64,000 bases of DNA, taken from contig JAFEMH010001234.1 in the NCBI GenBank assembly GCA_022495995.1, positions 248,001 to 312,000 of the forward strand, given 5' to 3'. Origin of the DNA: Adenophora triphylla var. japonica (Eukaryota; Streptophyta; Magnoliopsida; Asterales; Campanulaceae). Shown piece by piece: positions 63,362-64,000 of this stretch. Numbering within the stretch: the first letter of the stretch is position 1; each line of letters starts with the position of its first letter. Both the position numbers and the translations under genes were made by a program. The notes under the pieces are model-generated. The model did no database searches and was not told the DNA's origin. It saw only the letters and a program-made list of their open reading frames with translations.

Positions 63362-64000
63362 TCAAGGAGCAGATGGCTGATTCCCGCTGGTGGAGGTTCT
63401 GGCAGCACGGAGAGCTTCGCGAGCAGCATCTTTGGCGGCCTTGAGAGCTTTTCCCTTCTCACCAATCAAATCCACCCACATCGTCAAGGCATCCTTGTCG
63501 ACCAGTGGAGGAGGAGTCCAAACCAGCTTGCCCAAGAGCTTGTCTTCTGCGGCCAGGGCCTTGAGCTCGCTCTCCTCGTAAGGGACAATGGAATGGCCGC
63601 GGCGGCAAAAATCGCTATAGATTGGCTCAGATCCCCACATGGCGAGAAGCTCAGGAGTAATGGCCAGGATTTCCTCCTCAGAACTTGCCGCTGCCGCCCG
63701 CATGGCGTGGAGTAAAGCTTTGTCATACATATCCATTGCGTTAGACTCCGCTTTTTCTTTGTTTGCGGCTATTTCATTCACCAGCTCATCAACAGAAGTC
63801 GCCTTGGCCAGGTTCTCGGCCTCTAAGGCCTTAATATTTTCTTCCGACCGCAGCTTTAGAGTAGAGATCTTGTCCTTCAGCTCCTTCTTTTCGTTCTCGC
63901 CAGACTTAAGGGCCTCCGACATCTTCAGCTTTTCGCCTTGAAGAGCGGCTAACTCCTTCTCCATCTCCACACACCTATTCTTATATTTCTCTATATCAAC
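63362..64000 (-). CDS. Antisense coiled-coil ORF of element F (partial, runs off right edge)
   Basis: Open on the minus strand from the window edge to the stop at 63362: at least 202 residues from the internal Met at 63970, with the frame continuing upstream to 64000. The N-terminal visible part is a Lys/Glu/Ala-rich heptad-like helix (ELAALQGEKLKMSEAL, KKELKDKISTLKL, ALEAENLAKATSVDEL). A more globular part follows (SDFCRRGHSIVPYEESEL), then an Ala/Arg-rich helix and Ser/Pro tail. Antisense ORFs in the 3' region are known from Tat/Retand elements, and some belong to the 'putative gypsy-type transposon' family with a similar coiled-coil end. The true start lies outside the window. This and B's envelope-like gene are the best-preserved frames here. 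Confidence 0.7.
   Translation of the reverse strand, partial: VDIEKYKNRCVEMEKELAALQGEKLKMSEALKSGENEKKELKDKISTLKLRSEENIKALEAENLAKATSVDELVNEIAANKEKAESNAMDMYDKALLHAMRAAAASSEEEILAITPELLAMWGSEPIYSDFCRRGHSIVPYEESELKALAAEDKLLGKLVWTPPPLVDKDALTMWVDLIGEKGKALKAAKDAAREALRAARTSTSGNQPSAP

Larger units (their letters stand above)
42269..64000 (+). mobile_element. Tat-type Ty3/gypsy element F (right end outside window)
   Basis: Order on the plus strand: 5' LTR, tRNA primer site (43074), gag, protease, RT, RNase H, second RNase H of archaeal type, integrase, then a long 3' region with tandem repeats and an antisense ORF. RT before integrase defines gypsy, and the second RNase H plus antisense ORF mark the Tat/Retand group. 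Integrase is split by element D (48968-60522). At least six frameshifts and several stops make it inactive. It inserted into a desaturase-like gene copy at 42268. Confidence 0.9.

Overview
The window reads as nuclear DNA of a flowering plant, most likely a eudicot with a large repeat-rich genome. The evidence is Sirevirus-type Ty1/copia elements with an envelope-like gene, Tat/Ogre-type Ty3/gypsy elements with dual RNase H, a CACTA transposon, a Stowaway-type MITE, and a remnant of a plant-type sterol desaturase gene. I see no prokaryotic, organellar, rRNA, tRNA or CRISPR feature and no complete host gene. Species cannot be named from the sequence alone.

Layout. (1) 1-5515: the 3' end of a Tat/Ogre-like element (G, + strand): tandem arrays, polypurine tract, 3' LTR. 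A solo LTR (S1, 426-2310, TSD AACGT) sits inside its array. (2) 5516-35976: an old Sirevirus (A, - strand) with gag at 28.05-25.4 kb, pol at 25.3-22.1 kb and an envelope-like gene at 10.4-5.5 kb. It was used as a landing pad by solo LTR S2 (8046-9532), by a complete younger Sirevirus B (10682-21437, TSD TTTAG) and by a 7.2-kb CACTA element (28262-35416, TSD TTA). (3) 35977-41698: copia element E (- strand), with its left LTR truncated. (4) 41699-42268: a two-exon remnant of a sterol C5-desaturase-like host gene, caught between E and F. (5) 42269-64000: Tat-type gypsy element F (+ strand, running off the right edge). Its integrase is split by Tat-like element D (48968-60522, - strand, TSD CCAGG). 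D carries an antisense, intron-containing plant-mobile-domain gene and no recognisable pol.

The relative order is readable from the nesting. A predates S2, B and CACTA, F predates D, and G predates S1. G's 3' LTR abuts A's envelope-like gene, so G probably entered A. Almost all gag-pol genes are broken by stops and frameshifts. The long open frames that survive are the envelope-like ORF of B (637 aa), F's partial antisense ORF at the right edge, and repeat-encoded frames in F's tail. The host-derived pieces are the desaturase remnant and gene fragments captured inside the CACTA element.

The most unusual items are: the spliced antisense plant-mobile-domain gene in D; a palindrome (TGTCGCGTGACA-like) present about fifteen times in D; a 135-bp (45-codon) repeat in F that stays open on both strands; the intact envelope-like gene in an otherwise dead Sirevirus; and the CACTA element with duplicated captured exons and a 1-kb TATACCC inverted structure.
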